Origin: Symsagittifera roscoffensis
Taxonomy: Eukaryota > Xenacoelomorpha > Acoela > Convolutidae
Direction: 5' to 3'
DNA: 64,000 bases
Assembly (NCBI RefSeq): GCF_963678635.1
Contig: NC_087067.1
Span: forward strand, 3,200,072 to 3,264,071
In this document: in pieces, positions 1 through 11,972 of the stretch
How positions within the stretch are numbered: position 1 is the stretch's first letter
Layout of the letters: each line of letters begins with the position of its first letter
Made by a program: the position numbers and the translations under genes
Notes under the pieces: generated by a model
The model's input: only the letters and a program-made list of their open reading frames with translations
What the model was told of the DNA's origin: nothing
Database searches by the model: none

Positions 1-408
1 CTAATTCAGCAGCGCTGATTTTTGGAAGATCAGCGTTAATGGCTGATTTTTTGTTAATATTTCTTGTTTCTCCGACTTGATTTTAGATCTTATAGGAAAA
101 GCAAGGATTATCCGACTTTGGAAACTTTTGAATGGTTAACTCACTTTTCCTCGTGAAAAAAGCGTTTTTTTTTGGAAATTTTACCTTGATTGTTTTCTTT
201 TAATTATACACAAGATAACATCAATCGTTACTGATATAATGAGTCAAGACTTCGAAATTATTTGGTAAGCTCAAACCAGTTTTCAACTGAAAAATTATTC
301 GAATCCTTTTTTATAAAAAATATTTGGATGAAGCTGTAATGACACCATTTTTTATAACTTTTGATTCGCAAAAACATTCAATAAAGAAGAGTGTTTGTGA
401 TTAATTTT
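1..408. other. AT-rich non-coding stretch
   Basis: I see no gene, RNA or clear repeat boundary here. The sequence is strongly AT-rich and leads into a diverged tandem duplication that begins near 409. Confidence 0.5.
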
Positions 409-1334
409 GCTATCCAGAGATTTAATACATTAGTTTGTTAAATTTTCAAATCTACTGAAAAATCTAGTCGATTATTTTTGATTTTTAGTTTACTTTGAGC
501 CAAAAAAGCGAGTCAATAAAACGTTAGATTTGCTAGGTTAAATGTAATTTTTTTAATTTTCTTTTAATGCAACCCTGGAAATGAAAAAAGTCCTGATAAT
601 TTCAAGAAAAAATTTCAATAAAATTGAATTGTTTTGTAACGCAGATAATTGTCGTCAAAAAAGCGTAATTTAGTCAAATTACCTCAAGCACCTGGGTTTT
701 AGTTTTTATAGATCCTTTCATCACAGCACAGACAAGCAAAAAAAAACCAATTAGAAAAAAACACAAAAAATTTAGTTTTTTTTGTGGTCGGTAACTCCTG
801 TACTACTTGCACTGCAACCCGCTATCCTTGTTTTTATCTGATAATACCTAGAAACAGCCCACCAGATCTTTGCTATCCAGAGATTCGATAAAAAAATTAT
901 CTGTTAAATTTTCAAATCAACTAAAAAGTCGGTTTGAAATTTTTGATTTGTATTATACTTCGAGCCAATAAAACGTTAGATTTGCAAAAAAAGTTAATTT
1001 TTTGTGCTTCCTTTTTATGTGCATTCTTGGGAATCGAAAAAGTCCTTATAAACTTTAAAAAACTGTGCAATAAATTTGAAGTTTTTTTGTAACGGAGACA
1101 TTTGTCGTAAAATAAGCGTAAGTTAGTAAAATTATCAAACACACTTGGGTTTTAATTTTTTCAGATCCTTTCATTACACTATAGACAAGCAGAAAACAGA
1201 CCTGCAATTAGAAAAAAGAAACAAAAATTTTTTAGTTTTTTTATTTTTGCGGTCGGAAACTTCTGTACTACTTGCCAGGCAAACGGTTATCCTTTGTTAT
1301 CTAATAAAAGCTAAAAAAAAGCCCAAAAACTTTT
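409..1334. repeat. Diverged tandem duplication, two units of about 463 bp
   Basis: Both units begin with gctatccagagatt (409 and 872). They then share the same landmarks in order: an aaaacgttagatttgc block, a tttgtaacg(c/g)aga block, an agatcctttcat block, and a gtactacttgc block near the end (about 800 and 1265). The units differ by many substitutions and small indels, so the duplication is old. Short open frames inside it look incidental. The terminal block recurs singly near 3040 and 14995, so the unit derives from a dispersed repeat family. Confidence 0.75.
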
Positions 1335-3034
1335 AAAATTGGACTCATTCTTTGCTTTGATTGCAATTTAAACACTTTCAAAACTCTTCAAACGTTAAAC
1401 AAGAATTTTAGACAAAAGAGTTTCATTTATGTTTGCAATCATTTGGCGAGAACAGCAAAAAGGTGAATTTCAATTGTAGTTGCGAGATCATGAAAAAATC
1501 GCAGACACTTTTATCTAAAATTAATCACTAAATTGATAAACCGGGAATGCACATACAAAGAAAACTCTTAAGACTAAGAACTAAAAACCTTACGTTCACG
1601 AGCTTGAAAAACGTTGTATTCCGTTTCTTTTCCAATCAAATACAGGTAACAAAACAAATATAACAGGGGATCAATCGAAACGTATTTTGAAGCATTCTGA
1701 TAAGCTATGCTTTTATCAACTTCAAAGACGTTTTTTTTATAATTTTCCGAGAAAATTGAATTAAGATTTTGAGCTAAAGTGTCATTTGATGTAAAGTTGT
1801 TTTGAAAATTCCTTTGAAATTTTTTATTTTGAACTTGTCAAGCAATCCAAAAAGATATGAGCTGTAGTAATTATTTTTCTGAATTATAATCGAAAATTGA
1901 TTTGAAAATTGAAAATGTTCTCTCTTAATACAGTTGAATCAATAAAATTTCAGTTGAATCAATAGTTTCTAATAGTTTAATTAGCAAAAAAAATGAAAAA
2001 TTTTAGTCATGAATAAAAGTAATTTAAAACAACTTACTGCTTGGATTGCCTGATCAGTCTAAACAATTCAAAGAGTCATTTTCTAATCATCAATGAATAC
2101 GCAAATTGCCAATTTTATAGTGCTCATCAGGTTAACAGGAATTGTTTTCTGAAGCGTAACTAACTGTTCTAATTCCGCTAAAAACTGGGGGAGGGGAAGT
2201 TAAAAATCCATGACGACTGATTTTGAAAAAATGCTTCCTTTGGTAAGAATAAAGAAAAATTTGACGACATTGAAGGGTTTTGTCAATCTTCATAGAGATG
2301 GGAATAGAGATAGAGGAGGAAACGCTTCTCGAAAGAATTAGGGAATTAAAGCAAAAACCAAAAATAGCTCATTTTGTTGTATAAAACAGCATCTAGAATT
2401 ATAATCAGAAACAAAATAAATTTCAGAACGTTTTTTCTAGATACTGAGATTTTTAGATGCAGGCAAAATTACAAGTGGATGTACGTAAATACAATATTTT
2501 ACATAATTAATAGTATGTAGTTTTATGAATCCCGATTTTGCATGAGGAAAAAACACAACCACTTTTAAAAAAGGTGTTGTTCAACATCTTTTGAGTTGTG
2601 ATTCTAAAATTTTACAAAATTGTACCAGTTTTGAGAAAATTGATTCAAAATTTCTGAATTTCAGTCTAATCTCGACCGAGTACCAAGATCGAGTAGGGTA
2701 ACCTTCGCTATGTAAGTTTTGGTCATTTAGTCTAAAAAAAACTGGTTTTGCTAAAACGAGAATTAGATTTGGAGGCTTCGCTCAGCGCTTTCTTGACAGA
2801 AAAAGTTTTTTTATCAAAATTTTAAAACTTTTTTGTACTAAAACAAAAAAATACATTTTTCTGAAAATATTTAATTTTTTTAGTTCTTGTTTGTTATTGA
2901 TTGTTCTAGGTCAACTGATTCTGCCTAAATATCTAACTTTTTACGCGTTTTCACAGTTTTTTCATCACACGACGCATTAAAAAAACTTACTAAAAATTGG
3001 AAAAGAAAACTTTTTGTAGTTAGTATTTTAAGAA
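1335..3034. other. Non-coding AT-rich stretch
   Basis: No gene-like frame, RNA or strong repeat is visible. Many short A and T runs occur. Nothing can be assigned with confidence. Confidence 0.45.
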
Positions 3035-3090
3035 CGTCCCGTTGGATCGTTCTGTGCTACTTGCCCAGCAACTGACAATCCTCGTTTTTT
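3035..3090. repeat. Single copy of the 'gtgctacttgccca' repeat terminus
   Basis: This stretch resembles the ends of the two units at 787-836 and 1251-1300 and a further copy at 14990-15045. The shared order is a gtcggaac-like start, a ct(a/g)tgctacttgc core, then an aatcct run followed by T's. It is probably the end of a dispersed transposon-like repeat. The nearby 90-codon frame starting here shows no coding character. Confidence 0.5.
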
Positions 3091-3682
3091 TTTTTTTTCA
3101 ATTTTTTTTATTTTTAGACAAAATTCGAAATTGTTGTTCGAAAAACCTAGATAAAATAAATAGCTATTCTGAGGCACTGTTTTACAAAGAGTTGAAGATA
3201 TTTTTTACGAGTTTCAGAATGAGATTGACTAGTTTCAAGTTTTTTGAAATATTGTACAAACCTGATTTAGAAGAGTCAGATTTAATATTTTATGAAACGA
3301 AACAAAATAAATAACTGAGTTAGAATTGAATTTTTCTGGAGATTAACTAAATTCTCTGAGATTGACAAACAGAAACAAATAAAAGTAACTTAAGTGGGAG
3401 AAATTTAAGGATTTCGAGAATTAGGGTGCATACTGTTTTTTAATCAATTGAAAAATTTAAGATTATAGGATTGGTATTAGCCAAATCAAAAATAGAGTCT
3501 AGTGCTGACAATTTTTTAGCTTTTAAATTGCAAGGCCGAAATTTACACTTTTCTAATTATCAAAAAATACTCTCAAAATATTGACAACAAGCCAAAAGTT
3601 GAAGATGAAAAAACGATTTTTTGTCAACTAAGACAAAAACTCAATAAAATTGTCGCAATTTAATCACTGAACAAATCAAATG

Positions 3683-3753
3683 CACCTATTTTTGCTCAAA
3701 TATATTCATGTTTCTAATTAAGTAACAAGAATATATTTGAGTAAAAATAGGTG
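3683..3753. repeat. Inverted repeat with 25-bp arms
   Basis: The left arm (3683-3707) begins cacctattttt. The right arm (3729-3753) ends aaaaataggtg and is its reverse complement apart from one mismatch. The spacer is 21 bp. It could be a foldback element remnant or a cruciform-forming palindrome. No gene is attached. Confidence 0.8.
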
Positions 3754-5589
3754 AATTTGGTTGGAACCTCAGATTAAGATTGACCTCAAGTTGGAAATAA
3801 GCTAAATTAGGAAATAAGCACATCAAAGTAACAAAAGTGATAACTTAATTTGTTTTTCGGGGTGATAGTATCGGATAATGTTTTCAGGTGGTAATCTTAA
3901 TAACCAAATACACTTCTATCATATAATTTATTACCGCATCACACTAAATCGCGGCTTTTGAAAGTGACAGGGGAGAAAGCAGAGAAGTGAAAAGATGGTG
4001 ACGTGTTTTAAAATTTGGTCTTGAACTCCAATTTGACAAAAGAAGGTAAGATTGGTTTGATTAAATTGGCCAGCGTGTCTTTGGTCTTAATCTGATCTGA
4101 AGTGAAAAAGCAGAGATGAAGATGAAATAAAGAGGACGCCCCCTAACGCCAGTTCAAATCAATCCAGAGTTTCGCCTTTCGGAGGACGTTACCGAACTTC
4201 AAACGGGTCACACTTTAGTGATCAGATAGCGAAAAAAAATAGTCAAGAAGAAATAGCCGAAATAGCCGAATTTTTGGTTGTGATTACATTTTTGAGGATT
4301 TTTGTGCTAATTTAATCATTGTTTCGAAGCAGCACCAAAATGATAAATGAAATTGTCTGTTAAAATGAGTAAAATTAACAAAAATTTTTGTTTCAACAAA
4401 AAATAAAAACCATTGTTACTACAAAAAAAAAGTTTCAACAAAAAATGTTAATTCATCAAGTTCCACCTATTTTGGCAATTTCCGCTAACTGTTCCGACTT
4501 TTTTATTTTTCAACTTGTTTTTGCTGGTCCGGATTTGACCAATACTGCGATTATCGAAAAAATGCTACAATTATTTAGCAGCTTGCTGTTCTATTTGAAC
4601 GTTCTGTCCGGTGAACCGAATCATTCAAACGACCGTTTCTAAATTGGGAATTAAAGCAGTCCTCTAAGCCACCCCCGTTCTTTTAATCCCAGGGGGGGTG
4701 CAAATTCCTCCAAAAATATCACTGTCACGCTGTAAGCATCCAAATGCGCGGCCGGAGAATAGCGCCGCAAGATAGAAAAATACCCGTCTGAAAGGTCCTT
4801 GGAGATTTTGCATTCAATTACAAGGCCCCCCGATTACTTTCCAACCTAATTTGAGTAAAAAGGATTTTTGAGGCAGGAGAAATTACTTATAGACTGAAGA
4901 TTTATTAACAGCGTGGTCTTTCTTTTGATAAAATTTGAGCCGCTCAATTTCAAAAGTGGGGGAACTGATATTGATTTGAGCTTCTCTGAGAATGCAATTA
5001 GTTCCGAATTTGATAAAATTCATCTTCTTTTTGTATCGATCGAAATACCAAAGAAAAAACCCGAGGGTTAGAGAGAATATAAATTAGTTATAAGTATCAT
5101 CTAATAAGGTGGAGCGCAAATTTTACATTCCTAGTTGGTTTGTTACGGCCAAGATTTAGCTGTTTTGTATTGTATTGTAAAAAATAATCAACGAACATTT
5201 AGAACGTTACATTGAAGACCACGAAATGGAAAATATTGAGCTAGAATTGCTTAAAACTATCCACCCAATATTGGGGCGAGCTTTTACGTTCGTAGACAGA
5301 ATTTTTTAAATATTGAACCTTGAACTTATTTGAATGATACAAAAAATTATTATGCAAAGTTTGCATTTACATAATCAGCACGCCAATTGCTTTCAAAAAT
5401 GTGATCCTGCTTGCCGAGGCATGCATGACCTAAAAATGAACGAACAAAAAGGACAGGCCAGCAATCAGTAAAAAGAGAAAATAATCGAATATATTATAAT
5501 TTTAATCGTACTTTTAGCAAAAATTTAATTAATTATAGGTGTTTAAACGATTTGTAATCCACTATAATGATAACATTTTTGGTGACGTT
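3754..5589. other. Non-coding stretch with mixed composition
   Basis: No gene is recognised. GC-richer islands lie at about 4130-4240 and 4660-4830, including a run of seven G's near 4692. They show neither exon structure nor a known family. They may be remnants of mobile elements. Confidence 0.4.
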
Positions 5590-5700
5590 TTAATAAATTA
5601 TAATTAATTATAATTGATTATAAATTTTCCGAAAATCTCTTATAATCTCTTATAATCTATTATATTCTATTATAATAGATTATAATCCCATTTTCTATCA
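5590..5700. repeat. AT satellite-like block built on tataat and attataat words
   Basis: Short words such as ttataatc, attataatt and tataatct recur at 8-16 bp spacing. The same vocabulary returns at 6128-6350, 41971-43030 and 59940-60040, so this is one dispersed simple-sequence family. No coding content is seen. Confidence 0.65.
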
Positions 5701-5800
5701 AAATATTATTTCACAAGAAAAATCAATCATATAATATTAAAATTTAGCTATTCTGCATGAAAACACAGCGAAACTTAGTAAGAAGTAAGAATCAGTAAAC

Positions 5801-6014
5801 CAGGGGCGGATCTAGGATTTTCGCGAGGGGGGTTTCCTGAACCCTATAAAGGTTGACTAAATTGCGTCCAAGCTCTCCCAAGGCATTAAAAACCCTGTTT
5901 TCGTCAAATTTATGCGCCGCGGGGGTGGAAAATGGGGAGACCTTTTGAGTCGACAGGGGGTCGAATCCTTAAGGGGGCGTCGGCCCCCCGACGCCCCCTT
6001 CCTAAATCCGCTGG
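5801..6014. mobile_element. Small TIR element (MITE-like) with an internal GC hairpin
   Basis: The left end reads ccaggggcggatctagg. The right end, read on the other strand, is ccagcggatttagg, giving imperfect terminal inverted repeats about 214 bp apart. The terminus caggggcggat resembles ends common in hAT-class MITEs; that link rests on general knowledge and is not tested. A perfect GC hairpin lies inside at 5971-6000. Overlapping open frames on both strands inside the element are almost certainly not genes. Confidence 0.6.
5971..6000. repeat. Perfect 13-bp GC-rich hairpin
   Basis: The arms aagggggcgtcgg (5971-5983) and ccgacgccccctt (5988-6000) are exact reverse complements around a cccc loop. 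The hairpin sits inside the small TIR element and stands out against AT-rich surroundings. Confidence 0.9.
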
Positions 6015-6127
6015 TGGCTATAAGTACAAAATTACAGTTTCTTTTAGTTTTCGGTAGCCAACTGAAAAGCACACGAAACGACACAAAACTGAAACAAAAT
6101 GAAGCAAAGACGTTTGTTGAATAATAA

Positions 6128-6350
6128 AGGGTTATAATCCATTATAAGGTATTATAATTCAATAAAATTTGAAAAAAAAAATTCATAAAATAATCGATTA
6201 TAATCGATTAGAATCGAATATAATGAGTTTTATTGTTTCGAAAAAAAATTAACATTATTAACAATTTTTAATCGATTATAATCAATTTTTTAGGAAATTT
6301 ATGGAGACTGACAATAAAAATCCATTATAACATATTATTTTCTCTTTTTA
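6128..6350. repeat. TTATAATCGATTATAAT satellite-like block
   Basis: Repeated attataatcgattata-type words continue the family seen at 5590-5700. Some units are self-complementary because taatcgatta is a palindrome. No gene is present. Confidence 0.65.
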
Positions 6351-6632
6351 CGAGTGCGGGGGTATTTAGAAAAATTCAAAAAAGAAATAACTTAAGAAAA
6401 TGCTTCAAAAATGTGACTGTGTGCAAAATACGCTGCGAGCAAAAAATGTTTAGAAATTTAAAAATAAAATAAAGGCGGTTGGTTATGTTCTGAGCATAAA
6501 TACCCAAGGTGATTCAAATCATGATCAGCTCATATTGAATCAGCAATATCGAGTATGAAGTGGAAAAAGTAAATTCGTTAGAAACGAAAGTTAGTAAGTG
6601 TCTGCAAAAAGAAAGAAGACCGCTAGTGTCAG

Positions 6633-7690
6633 GGCAAAGCCCTGAATGTTCCGCCTGCCTTTAAAGGTTTATGAAGCAGTGATAACATGAAAAAAATAAA
6701 TGTAAGAAAAAAATATTTTTTTTTTTAAATTTGAGATTTTTTTGTGAAAATCATTCCCCCACACGCCATATAAAGACCAAAGTGATAAGTTTTGCTTCTG
6801 GGAAAAAATAGGTTCTGGCAAATAAGCTTCGTTTAACTAGTTGGGAACAATTTCTAAGACGGATTAACTCTCCGCGCACGCGTTAATAGCGCGAAACATA
6901 TCGCGCGTTAATTGTCCCAAATTGGCCAAAATATCAACTTTTAGACCCCCATAGTTTTCGGAAAAAGATCATAGGTAGAATATGTTTTCAAATTTAAGCT
7001 CAGAAAAATGATGTCTTTTGAATGATAAAAAATTTTTTCACAAAAGTCGCTAGTTGAAAAGTCGAAATTTGTCCGAAGAAAAAAAACCCACCCCGAGCAC
7101 ATATGTTCCGATACTTTCGTTATGAAAGTCGGAACAACAAAACTTCTCGTACCAGGGCAAAGCCATGAATGTTCCGACTGCATTTAAAAGTCTATGGAGC
7201 AGTAATAACATTTGAAACATAAAAAAAATAAGTGTAACAAACTAAAAAGAATTTTCTTTCTTCTAAAATTTGAGATTTTTTTTGTAAAAATCATCTCTCC
7301 ACACGTCATATAAAGTACAAAATGATAGATTTCGTTCCTTGAAACAAATAAATTTTGGCAAATAAGCTTCTTTCAAACAATTTGGAACGATTTCTGAAGC
7401 GGATTAGATCTACGCTTACGCGTTAATAGCGCGAAATATATCGCGCGTTAATTGTCCCAAATTGACAAAAATGGCAACCTTTAAACCCCCATAACTTTAC
7501 GAAAAATGATCACAGGTAAATTATCTTATCAAAATTAAGCTCAGGACAACAATACCTTTTGAATGAATTAAAAAAAAATTCCGCCAAAAATAACTAGTAG
7601 AAAAGTCGAAATTGATCTGAATAAAAAAAAAACCACCCCGAGCACAAATATTCCGTTACTTTCGTATCGAAAGTCGGAATAATAATATGT
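6633..7690. repeat. Tandem duplication of a roughly 515-bp unit
   Basis: Unit 1 (about 6633-7140) and unit 2 (about 7151-7690) share an ordered series of blocks. These are an agggcaaagcc(c/a)tgaatgttccg start, a cacacg(c/t)catataaag block, a cgcgttaatagcgcgaaa block followed by atatcgcgcgttaattgtccc, and an accccgagcaca block near the end. Each unit ends in an imperfect hairpin whose arms contain actttcg and gaaagtcgg. Neither unit carries a plausible protein. The cg-rich palindromic core suggests a DNA-transposon-derived or satellite-forming unit. Confidence 0.75.
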
Positions 7691-8820
7691 GGTAAAATAT
7701 GTAAAAAAAGTCAAACCAAGAACAAGCGGAAAGAATTTTTTTTTAGACAAATTAGAAAACAACAGATACCTGTTAGAACCACGAATCGGAAGTCTATTAG
7801 CAGTCATCAATCTAATAGTAATCAGTCACAATCAGAAATCTAATTTAGCGGAAACAATTGGCGTCCAAAAACAAACTGGATGGCAAAAAACAGTGTGCAA
7901 TTTTAATATGACATATTTATTTAAAAAACTGAGCAGGAAAAACAGTAAAATTGAAACAAATTGGTACAAAAAAGGCTAAATGTTGAGTATATCTTCAAGA
8001 ATACGCTCGCTTTTTTTCTGCAAAGTAACTGTTTTCGATCGGTTTTTTAAACGAGCTGAGTTTTCCGCGCAACAACAATCCCACTCTATAAGTATTTGGT
8101 TGGACGAATCACCAATGCTTTGTAAGCAAATCTCGTTGATCTTAAGAAATGGTTAAAGTTAATTTAAGTCAAAATTTTAGCCTTTACGTCGCGTAATTTT
8201 TGATGTTGTATAGACCAGCATGCGTTTATACCAGCTACCATTTAACCTAGTCAAATTTTCCTCATTGTTATATAATATTTATCTAACAATCCAGCAAAAG
8301 TTACAAACTTCAAGCATTTTTTGTTTAAATGAGGTAATTTCTTAGCTGGGTTATATACTCAATTTTGTTTTTTTTTTACTTCGGCTGGTTTATTTAGACT
8401 CTAACTTCTTTTCAGAAAATTCGAGCCGAAAATTCGATCTCAGAGTTTTACACTTCTAGGGCTACTCTAGTGAATCCTGAAAATTAAAAATTAAGCAAAA
8501 ATCAAGAGAAACTTGAAACAAATCTCAAAAGTAAAAACCAAATCAAAACAAAAAGGCGAAAACCACTTGCGATACAAACATGAATGACTATGAATGAAAT
8601 CAAACGGGAAAAATTAAAAAAAAACATATAGTTGTCAATAAAAAATCGCAAGAAAAGCCAAAAAAAAATCCGGAAAAAATTGCTTGCATCATGAGAAGTT
8701 TTACAAAAGACTTTTGTAAAGCTGGAAGAAAACCACTTTTTCAAAAAAAAATCCTTGTGGAACTAAGGCGAAGAAAAAAAGCAGGCAGACAATAGTCCTA
8801 ATTAGCCGAAAATTAAAACA
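7691..8820. other. Non-coding stretch
   Basis: No supported gene. The 96- and 80-codon frames here are low-complexity Lys/Asn/Phe products of A/T runs. Confidence 0.4.
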
Positions 8821-8825
8821 AAACA

Positions 8826-8900
8826 GGTCTCGACTGGAATCGAACTCTCGGGCTTTGTCGTCTCAAGCATGAGGATTCATCCATTTGAAAGAAAGCCAAA
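8826..8900 (-). other. tRNA-like degenerate fragment
   Basis: Read on the minus strand, a B-box-like gagttcgattcc is preceded by an anticodon-arm-like segment. The T stem does not pair properly and no acceptor stem closes, so this is not a functional tRNA. It may be a tRNA pseudogene or part of a tRNA-derived SINE. Confidence 0.3.
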
Positions 8901-9499
8901 CCTTCAAAAAAGGAAGACTACGGGAACTAACCTGACAAAATTGAACAATAAGTAGACGGACGATAAACCAAAAAAGCACAACAAAATCTCTAGTTTGCAA
9001 GAAAAACAGGTCCAGATGCGGCAGATGATTGACTGATTTTGTAAATATAATAACCGAGCAGCAGCAAAGCCGAAAATATCTAGGCAGAATTTTTTTTCAC
9101 GCCGAAAAAAATTCAAAAAAAATTCTCAGCCAATTAAAAAAAATGTTCTTTTTACCCTCAGACGACACGCACGCACTCTAAAAGTTTTTCGATACTCAAA
9201 CAAATTTAAGAGGGCCACTAGGTGGATACAGGACAAATCAAAAACTAATAAACTGATAAAAAAAACAAGCAAAATCAAAAATTGAGTTAGTAATTTTACA
9301 AACATTGTAAAAAACAAAGTTAGATTAGAATGGACTGTTAAATTGCTAAAACAATTTGAGCAACTACCGTGAAAATTATTTTCAGCAGAAAAAACTCTTA
9401 GTTGTTGCAACTAAGCCGCAAAAACCTAAGCAGACAAATAATAGGCCAAATTTTTATGAACGGGAACCTTTACCATTTGACAAAAAAACATGTCCTAGC

Positions 9500-9562
9500 A
9501 AGATTCAAACCCAGGACCATTGCCATCCCAGGCTTATTCGTTACCTCCAGGCTAAGTGCGGT
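9500..9562 (-). other. tRNA-like degenerate fragment
   Basis: On the minus strand an A-box-like tagcctggaggtaac lies about 40 bp before a B-box-like gggtttgaatc. The spacing fits a tRNA-derived promoter but no full cloverleaf forms. It could be a SINE head. Confidence 0.3.
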
Positions 9563-9793
9563 TAAGTACTTTGAAATAAATATGAACCAAGGTATCATCA
9601 GGCGTCCAGATGTGTTCTTTCAACAAAGTTATGTACAACTAAAGTGTAGGACCCAAATGCATTACCCTTGTTTATTGCAAAGGGAAAAGAAGTCAGAACG
9701 CAAAATAAATTTGAGCCTGATTAAATTTTAAAACTTTTCCTGAAAAAAGTTATTGCAGACTTAACTACGTTCATCAAACGCTTGAAAAACTGA

Positions 9794-9866
9794 CATGCTC
9801 TCGGATTCGAACGTTTGATTTTTCGTGCCATAAACCCGCTCTTTACCACCACACTGCTGGGCACAC
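9794..9866 (-). other. tRNA-like degenerate fragment
   Basis: The minus strand contains a good B-box match (cgttcgaatcc) and an A-box-like segment agtgtggtggtaaag upstream. The anticodon arm is poorly paired. It lies close to two other tRNA-like fragments (8826, 9500), which favours a SINE-rich or decayed tRNA region over a working tRNA gene. Confidence 0.35.
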
Positions 9867-10207
9867 ATTCGCATGAAAATTAATTTCTTTAATAAAGCAA
9901 GCTATCAAATGATTCAGGTGGTTCTGTGGAACTAATTGTTCACCCGAAAAAAATCCAAATTTAAATCTAATAAAGCTGGCTAACTGCAAGCGTACACAAA
10001 TAAAGAATGAGATTTTTTTTCATTTTATTCTCGTAAGAAAAAATTAAGTTTGAAAATGTACCAAAAAAATCATCCACTTTTTCGTAAAGAATACTTCTGT
10101 AAAAAAATAGTAGTTTTTATAAGAAAACCAAATTTCTCACAAAACAAGAATAGCCGTTTATTATGCAAGTAGAACAGAGTGTTCCGACAAAATTCTTTAA
10201 AAAGTTC

Positions 10208-10271
10208 GTTTCGTTCATCAACTTAGTGTATGTTCATCAAAGTAAAACGTTTCGTTCATCAACTTAGTGTA
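10208..10271. repeat. Two direct copies of a 23-bp word, period 41
   Basis: A word starting gtttcgttcatcaactta occurs at 10208 and again at 10249. It is a local duplication with no gene attached. Confidence 0.85.
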
Positions 10272-11586
10272 GTTTTTTCCAGGTTTTGTTCAACAGCCAT
10301 AGTAATAAAAACAAGCAGGACAACATTTTTTTTCTGAAAAAATGACAAAAAAAACCACAAAAAACATTATTATAAACTTTTAAAAAATCAAACTTTTTTA
10401 ATTTTATTTTTTCGCAGAAATTTTTTTTTTAATTTTTGAATTTCTTGAATCCCAAAATCGCATAAAAATCACCAAAATAAAAAAACGTTTTAGTCGGATA
10501 AAAATAAATTTAAGCATTAAAAAGCTATTACAAACTGACTAAATTAAGTACACATTGGCGAAATTGAACTTCGCACCACTTGCAAAACAAAAAATCACCA
10601 ACTTGTGAAAAAAAACTTAAAAACGCCAAACAACAGCGCCCGAATTTTTCATATGTTTGTCTCATATTGAAACTCCATTTTGATGAAAATCTTGGGTTAA
10701 ACACACCAACCAGCATTGAATTAGCATAAAAAATTACCGAGCGATAGCTATGCAGACAAAACGGGATAAATGGTCCTAAAAACCCAAACGTGGAAAATTT
10801 AAAAGCAAAAAATGATGAAATTTTTTATTTTTTTTTGTCAAACATTACATATGCCATTAATTTGAATCGATTATCTAGCAGGGTTCTCAGACATCACGAG
10901 GAGGTAGGACAAAAAGTTGCTTTGAACGAAAAAATTATCCAAAAGAAAAACGCCAGCAATAAAACTGTCGTCCATTTAATTTCTTTTTCGCTATGATCAA
11001 GTTTGGTAAGTAAAAAAAAACAAAATAAGTAAATCATATGAAAAGAAAAATAAAAAACACTATAACAAAGCATACCAGAACAATGTGTTTTTTGAAACAA
11101 ATTGAACAAACAAACCAAACTTGTTCTTTTGAAAAAAAAATGTTCTGAATTTTACGATAAAAGAATGAAAAACAAAAGGATTTTAAAGGTGGTTTGAAAT
11201 CTGATAGCAATTAAATTTTCCTCAAACTGATTCGCTTGCTTAGAGAATTTATCTTTCTACAAAAATAAAGAGGCTAGAATGCTTTTAAAGCAAAATGGAC
11301 ATCATTTGACGAAAAAATTGCTTAAACTTTACAACAAGAAAATTGCGAATAAACTCATTACTTTAATCATTTCCACTGAACAAATTAAGATAAAAACAGC
11401 AAGTCAATCAAAAAGTACTCAGTAAAAAATTCGAAAACTTTTTTTGAAAGGAGAAAAATCTCGAAAAAATCTGAAATCTTCGAGAAAACTTTCAAAGTTT
11501 TTTCTAACGTTTTTCAAAGGTCAGAGAAGTGATTTTAAATTTCCAAAGATACCTTTTCAAACTTTTTTCTACGCAATTACCATTCT
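10272..11586. other. Non-coding AT-rich stretch
   Basis: No gene seen. Long A and T runs dominate, and the short frames on both strands are composition artefacts. Confidence 0.4.
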
Positions 11587-11734
11587 GTGACCAAACATTT
11601 TTTACGCAAAATGTCTAGTTGCGGTTGCATTACCCTTGCATATCGCAAGGGTAATAAATCAGCGTGCTCGCTTGCTTTACTTGTTCGAATGTCGACGAAT
11701 GATCAAAAATTTCAAACCAATTCTTCTCGACCCT

Positions 11735-11830
11735 GGGAGTCACGACTGAAAGAATTTTACACAGAGGAGAAGCTGCGTTTCGCAAACACTTGTGATAACA
11801 CGACCAAGAAGCAGCTCTATCCAGACTGTA
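11735..11830. repeat. Dispersed repeat with a gaagctgcgtttcgc core
   Basis: The segment acagaggagaagctgcg continuing to acacgaccaagaagcagc is repeated in diverged form near 14610-14665 and 20065-20125. A short echo lies at 23525. The 87-codon frame that crosses this region (11587-11850) is therefore better explained as part of a repeat than as a gene. Confidence 0.5.
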
Positions 11831-11876
11831 ACGTGCGCACTGAAACATAACATTGGTTAGTCAATAAAAGTAAAGC

Positions 11877-11972
11877 CCGTTGGGGCCCGTTGACAAAAGT
11901 GAAAACCTCGGCCCGGCCCGGCCCGGCCCGTTGAGGCCTACGGGCGGCCCGGCCCGGCCCGGCCCGTTGACA
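11877..11972. repeat. GC-rich minisatellite of cggcc units
   Basis: Runs of ggccc repeated four times at 11912-11931 and again at 11947-11966 are framed by ggcccgttga words. It is a simple tandem repeat in a very AT-rich setting. The 61-codon frame covering it is not credible as a gene. Confidence 0.9.

Noticed and set aside
11587..11850. 87-codon plus-strand frame as a small gene
   Set aside because: Its central part recurs as diverged copies at 14610 and 20065, so it belongs to a dispersed repeat.
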